The notes under the pieces were generated by a model, which did no database searches, was not told where the DNA came from, and saw only the letters and a list, made by a program, of their open reading frames with translations. Source: Bacillota bacterium (GTDB taxonomy: Bacteria > Bacillota > Clostridia > Lachnospirales > Lachnospiraceae). Taken from it: DNA of 64,000 nucleotides. This document shows positions 60,480 to 64,000 of the stretch, piece by piece; position 1 is the stretch's first letter, and each line of letters starts with the position of its first letter. The stretch covers positions 285,820 through 349,819 of the forward strand of contig JAEZJV010000051.1 in the NCBI GenBank assembly GCA_023415635.1, in the 5' to 3' direction. The position numbers and the translations under genes were made by a program.

Positions 60480-62099
60480 ATGAATATTGAGGCTTATGAC
60501 CTTGATTCACTAAGAAAAATAGTGCGAAATCTTCAACAAGAAAATGAAGCCTTGAAATCACAGCTGAAAAAGGCTGATATCGCATTCAATGCTCCTAATC
60601 CATTTGAAGCGACTATAGAGAATATTAATGAGTATGATCCGGATCAGGGAGAGCGTATTCTTGGAAGATATATAACTGAGGATATAGCAAAACGATTTTT
60701 TGCTATGTTTTGGGGTAGAGAAGATGTTTATGCCAAAAGAGGAAAGAATGGAGGATACTTTCCACAGTGTGATAACAGATGGAATGATACCCTATGTCCA
60801 AAACAACGTGGTGAAAAAATGTTTTGTGATGATTGTGAGAACACAAAATGGACTAAGCTTGATTTGAAGAAAATTGTAAGTCATCTTGTTGGAAAAAATG
60901 AGGATGGAACAGATGTGCTTGGAGTATATCCGCTTTTACCAGATGGTACATGTCGATTTATAGTATTCGATTTTGATAACCATGAAAGGGATGCAGAGAA
61001 GACGGATTTCGCTAATACAGATGATGAATGGCATGATGAAGTAGATGCGCTTAGAAAAATGTGTGAGCAGAATGGTATCAAGTCTTTGGTTGAAAGGTCT
61101 CGATCTGGAAGCGGTGCTCATGTATGGATATTCTTTAAAAGACCAATAGCTGCATCTTTAGCAAAGAATTTTGGTTTTCTTTTATTGGACAAGGGATCAG
61201 CTTCTATTAATATGAAATCTTTTCACTATTATGACCGAATGTATCCCTCTCAGGATGTTGCTAGTCGTATTGGTAATTTAATTGCTCTTCCATTGCAAGG
61301 CCAAGCTCTTAAAAATGGAAACAGTGCTTTTGTGGATGAAAACTGGAATGCATATCCTGATCAATGGAAGGTCTTGCTGGAAGAAACAGATAAGCTATTG
61401 CCTGAAGATATCGAGAAGTATATGGTAAAATGGAAGGTAGAACTTGCCGAAGCCCGGGGGATGCTTGCTAATTCAGTTACTGAAAACAGACCGAAGCCGT
61501 GGAAAAAGAAGGAAGGATTTACGAAAGCAGATGTTGTAGGAAAAGTGCATTTGGTTCTAAGTAATGGAGTATATGTTGATACGCTTAATCTAATGCCACG
61601 TTTACAGAATCAGATTCGTAGTATGGCCGCCTTTGATAATCCGGAGTTTTATAAAAACAAGCGTCTTGGCTATTCAAATTATTATAATTTTAGCGCTGTA
61701 TATCTTGGTAAAGATATAGATGGGTATATCAGGCTTCCACGCGGACTGAAGGAGCCTATTATTGAAGAATGTACGAAAGTTGGAATTGGTATAGATATTA
61801 CAGATAAGAGAGAAAAGGGACGTCCAATTAGAGTATCATTCAACGGAGATTTAAGAACACAGCAAGATCTTGCTGCCCAGAAATTACTTTCTTATACCGA
61901 TGGGGTGTTGAGTGCAGCTACTGCATTTGGTAAAACGGTAGTATGTAGTTACCTAATTTCGCAAAGAAAAGTGAATACTTTAATTATATTACAGAGTAAA
62001 GATCTGCTAAATCAGTGGGTAGATGAATTAAATAAATTTCTGGATATAAAAGAAGAAACACCAGATTATGAGACAAGGACTGGACGAAAAAAGAAATGA
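60480..62099 (+). CDS. TOTE-type primase-helicase, N-terminal part ending at an in-frame TGA
   Basis: 539 residues from ATG 60480 (GGAGGTG five bases upstream; ATG 60390 lacks a site). Short coiled coil (about 10-38), archaeo-eukaryotic primase-like domain with D164 and D166 in RFIVFDFDNHE and a Cys cluster (CDNRW, CPKQ, CDDC), then the beginning of a superfamily-2 helicase with Walker A in SAATAFGKTVVCS (about 478-490). The protein stops after RTGRKKK at TGA 62097-62099. The frame continues open directly behind, through ESVIGILHGSKN, to 63437. Defence role is inferred from the domain set. Confidence 0.8.
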   Translation: MNIEAYDLDSLRKIVRNLQQENEALKSQLKKADIAFNAPNPFEATIENINEYDPDQGERILGRYITEDIAKRFFAMFWGREDVYAKRGKNGGYFPQCDNRWNDTLCPKQRGEKMFCDDCENTKWTKLDLKKIVSHLVGKNEDGTDVLGVYPLLPDGTCRFIVFDFDNHERDAEKTDFANTDDEWHDEVDALRKMCEQNGIKSLVERSRSGSGAHVWIFFKRPIAASLAKNFGFLLLDKGSASINMKSFHYYDRMYPSQDVASRIGNLIALPLQGQALKNGNSAFVDENWNAYPDQWKVLLEETDKLLPEDIEKYMVKWKVELAEARGMLANSVTENRPKPWKKKEGFTKADVVGKVHLVLSNGVYVDTLNLMPRLQNQIRSMAAFDNPEFYKNKRLGYSNYYNFSAVYLGKDIDGYIRLPRGLKEPIIEECTKVGIGIDITDKREKGRPIRVSFNGDLRTQQDLAAQKLLSYTDGVLSAATAFGKTVVCSYLISQRKVNTLIILQSKDLLNQWVDELNKFLDIKEETPDYETRTGRKKK

Positions 62100-62162
62100 G
62101 AAAGTGTCATTGGAATTTTACATGGAAGTAAGAATACATTAACAGGAATTGTTGATGTAGTT

Positions 62163-63437
62163 ATGGTTGGTTCTATGTATAGTAAGGGAAATTTCAATGA
62201 ACTAATCAATTCTTATGGAATGGTAATAATGGACGAATGTCATCATGCTGCATCATATACATCTATGGAGCTATTGCAGAAGGTTAATGCAAAGTATGTA
62301 TATGGTGTATCAGCTACGCCTAAAAGAGGCGATAGTTTGGACAAAATCATATATATGATGCTTGGACCACTGCGTCATAAGTTTACTGCGCTTGAAAGAG
62401 CCGAAGAACAGGGCATTGGACATTATTTTATTCCAAGGTATACGAGAGTCGTAGATACTGATGAAAGTAAAGATGATATAAATCATGCGTATTGTTTGAT
62501 TAGTGCTAGCAATGTCAGAAATGAAATGATTACTAGCGATGTAAGGGAATGCATCACAGCGGGACATACTCCAGTTATTCTTACAAAATATAAAGAGCAT
62601 GCGAAACTTTTATATGACGAACTGCAATGTAGTGCTGATCACGTATTCATTTTGTATGGAGACAATACTGATAAAGAAAATACTGAGATCAGAGTGTCAC
62701 TTAAAGCAGTTCCAAAGGATGAAAGCCTTATTTTGGTAGCAACAGGACAGAAAATTGGAGAAGGCTTTGATTTTCCAAGACTTGACGTACTGATGTTAGC
62801 TGCACCCGTTTCTTTTGAAGGTCGTTTAGAACAATATGTGGGACGTTTGAATCGAGATTATGAAGGAAAAGAGGCAGTTTATGTCTATGATTATATAGAT
62901 TCTCACATTAGATATTTTAATAATATGTATGCAAAGCGTTTACGGACCTACAGAAAAACTGGATTTACGTTATGGACTGGTGAGGAGGCTACAAAGCAAA
63001 TAGCAAATGCAATATATGACTCCGGTAACTATGTTGAAATATTTGAACAGGATCTTGTTGAAGCTGAAAAGAAGATTATAATTTCAAGTCCTGAAATAAC
63101 TCTTGATAAGATTGAACGATTAATATATCTAGTTAAGAGCCGACAGGAAGCCGGCGTCAACGTTGTTGTAATAACAACAGAACCAGATAATGTCTCCTAT
63201 GGTAGCCCGGATATTTGCAATGAATTAGTAAAACAACTGAAACTTACAGGCATTATAGTGAAATTAAAAGAAGAGGTAGATGAGCACTTTTCTGTAATTG
63301 ATGATGAGCTTGTATGGCACGGTGGTATGAATTTACTTGGAAAAGAAGATGCATGGGATAATCTTATGCGTATTAAAAGCCATCAGGTTGCGGCAGAATT
63401 ATTGGAGATAGCATTAGGAGAAAATACAGGTGAATAG
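62163..63437 (+). CDS. TOTE-type helicase and PLD nuclease, C-terminal part behind the TGA
   Basis: This is the same frame as the preceding entry; from 62100 it reads ESVIGILHGSKN without another stop. ATG 62163 has no ribosome binding site, so independent translation is doubtful. Visible are the DEAD/DEAH-like Walker B VIMDECHHAA, motif III GVSATPKR, motif V-VI region LMLAAPVSFEGRLEQYVGRL, and a C-terminal PLD-type domain with EHFSVIDDELVWHGGMNLLG, lacking the lysine of the classic HKD motif. The full reading would be 985 positions. Confidence 0.75.
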   Translation: MVGSMYSKGNFNELINSYGMVIMDECHHAASYTSMELLQKVNAKYVYGVSATPKRGDSLDKIIYMMLGPLRHKFTALERAEEQGIGHYFIPRYTRVVDTDESKDDINHAYCLISASNVRNEMITSDVRECITAGHTPVILTKYKEHAKLLYDELQCSADHVFILYGDNTDKENTEIRVSLKAVPKDESLILVATGQKIGEGFDFPRLDVLMLAAPVSFEGRLEQYVGRLNRDYEGKEAVYVYDYIDSHIRYFNNMYAKRLRTYRKTGFTLWTGEEATKQIANAIYDSGNYVEIFEQDLVEAEKKIIISSPEITLDKIERLIYLVKSRQEAGVNVVVITTEPDNVSYGSPDICNELVKQLKLTGIIVKLKEEVDEHFSVIDDELVWHGGMNLLGKEDAWDNLMRIKSHQVAAELLEIALGENTGE

Positions 63438-63540
63438 GATAATGACATTCGAAAGAACTATTAATATTAATCTTGCCAAGTGAGAAGAATCCTCCACTGT
63501 TTAGCTATGGTTGTACGACATAGTATATCAAAACTTAGCA

Positions 63541-63562
63541 AGGCAGATGGGCAACTAAGCCA
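63541..63562 (+). repeat. Right 22-bp direct repeat (copy of the tsf 3' end)
   Basis: Identical to 58099-58120 over 22 bases. Preceded by TTAGCA, so it would code LARQMGN and a stop, a duplicate tail without a gene in front. Confidence 0.85.
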
Positions 63563-63613
63563 AAGTGTAGATGTAGAAGCAACTTCCAAACATAAGCGAA
63601 GCGTTGTATGGGG

Positions 63614-63639
63614 AGCTTGTTAGACAGATTGGTGTGTAA
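63614..63639 (+). repeat. Diverged second copy of the tsf tail, right side
   Basis: GAGCTTGTTAGACAGATTGG then TGTGTAA codes ELVRQIGV and a stop, mirroring the second tail at 58171-58197. Confidence 0.5.
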
Positions 63640-63664
63640 TGTGAATGTAGCATTATGAAAGAAG

Positions 63665-63727
63665 GTGGCTTGGAAGCCCCGAAAATGCGTTATATAGCGT
63701 GTTTGACGGGTTTTCAAGCCTCTTTTT
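63665..63727 (+). terminator. Terminator after the right repeat
   Basis: GGCTTGGAAGCCCCG pairs imperfectly with CGGGTTTTCAAGCC, followed by TCTTTTTT. It parallels the tsf terminator at 58233-58297. Confidence 0.65.
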
Positions 63728-63773
63728 TGTTTCTACAAATTAACTATGAGAAAATCATATATCACACTTTTTA

Positions 63774-63801
63774 CACTTTTCAGACTATAGTGTGAAAAGT
63801 G
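63774..63801. repeat. 28-bp near-perfect palindrome
   Basis: CACTTTTCA and TGAAAAGTG flank the symmetric ACTATAGT with single unpaired G on each side. It could be an operator or an element end. Confidence 0.55.
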
Positions 63802-64000
63802 GGGATATGGAGGTCTTAAAAATTTAATTTAGAATACATAGTCAAATTGCTCACTAAATCCAAGGCTAAAATTGTGCTGACTTGAAAAAGTAAATTCCGG
63901 TGCAAAACTAAATTCCACTACCCTTTAAAAAACGCTTAAAACATCATATTTTTTTAGGTAATAATGGCTGATTTCTGTTATAATGTAAACAACCACCTAC

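Larger units (their letters stand above)
58099..63562. mobile_element. Defence island (AbiE + TOTE-type system) at the 3' end of tsf
   Basis: About 5.4 kb lies between two identical 22-bp copies of the tsf 3' end. Next to each copy is a second, diverged tsf-tail-like piece (58171-58197 coding SIARQMGQ-stop; 63614-63639 coding ELVRQIGV-stop) and then a terminator hairpin, so each border looks like a duplicated tsf-tail-plus-terminator module. Content is AbiEi, AbiEii and a primase-helicase-PLD gene. No integrase is inside, so mobility would need an enzyme from elsewhere or homologous exchange. The island is inferred from these borders. Confidence 0.65.
63438..64000. other. Non-coding right end of the window
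   Basis: Contains the right 22-bp repeat and diverged tail, a terminator, a 28-bp palindrome and three TAAATCC/TAAATTCC repeats; no gene, tRNA or CRISPR is seen. TATAAT at 63979-63984 may belong to a gene beyond the window. Confidence 0.5.

Noticed and set aside
62097..62163. Frameshift or two separate genes in the TOTE-type locus
   Set aside because: The frame is identical on both sides and only the TGA interrupts it; the second ATG has no ribosome binding site.
1..64000. CRISPR array, tRNA or rRNA genes
   Set aside because: No regularly spaced repeat array and no tRNA or rRNA sequence was recognised on either strand; the fliE-fliF repeats are contiguous and degenerate without spacers.

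Overview
The window looks like the chromosome of a motile, endospore-forming member of the Lachnospiraceae (Clostridium cluster XIVa type). This is inferred from the low-GC Gram-positive gene content (nrdR, a YlmC/YmxH sporulation protein, a spore-type LysM protein, codY), from strong Shine-Dalgarno sequences, and from one large fla/che operon of clostridial type that runs into rpsB-tsf. The genus cannot be named from sequence reading alone.

Layout. 1-3300: tail of an unknown gene, then nrdR, ylmC and a two-LysM/GH18-like protein on the minus strand, with one membrane protein on the plus strand. 3432-15505: comM (YifB family AAA+), split by a 10.54-kb AT-rich integrated element (4271-14811). 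15514-20130: dprA, topA, codY. 20451-55427: flagellar and chemotaxis operon (flgBC fliEFGHIJ, MotE-like, fliK flgD, a flagellar operon protein, flgE flbD motAB fliLMY cheY fliOPQR flhBAFG, a PilZ protein, cheBAWCD, a membrane protein, sigD, fapA, a small hydrophilic protein, a SwrB-like protein), followed by a protein with an MltG-like LysM domain, then rpsB and tsf. 58099-63562: a defence island (AbiEi/AbiEii plus a primase-helicase-PLD protein of TOTE type) between 22-bp direct repeats of the 3' end of tsf. The last 440 bases are non-coding.

The comM element is the best supported unusual structure. Deleting 4271-14811 rejoins comM in frame as a 510-codon gene. Joining the two element ends recreates an imperfect inverted repeat (21 of 28 positions) around the dinucleotide AC, as expected for the attP of a large serine recombinase, and the element encodes such an enzyme (10749-12377) next to a small resolvase-type one. 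Its cargo is two winged-helix replication-type proteins, a terminase-small-subunit-like HTH protein, a HEPN (AbiU2-like) protein, a membrane coiled-coil protein, a ribbon-helix-helix regulator and an ApaLI-like restriction-modification pair. No structural, packaging or conjugation genes are visible, so a phage-satellite or non-conjugative integrative element carrying defence genes is the working interpretation.

The second island uses the tsf 3' end as its border. Its AbiE operon has a promoter flanked by a 10-bp inverted repeat that fits AbiEi autoregulation. Its TOTE-type gene is cut by one in-frame TGA with the reading frame intact on both sides. Smaller points are a GH18-like spore protein that has lost its catalytic acidic residues, repeats and hairpins between fliE and fliF, and an intrinsic terminator between flgE and flbD.
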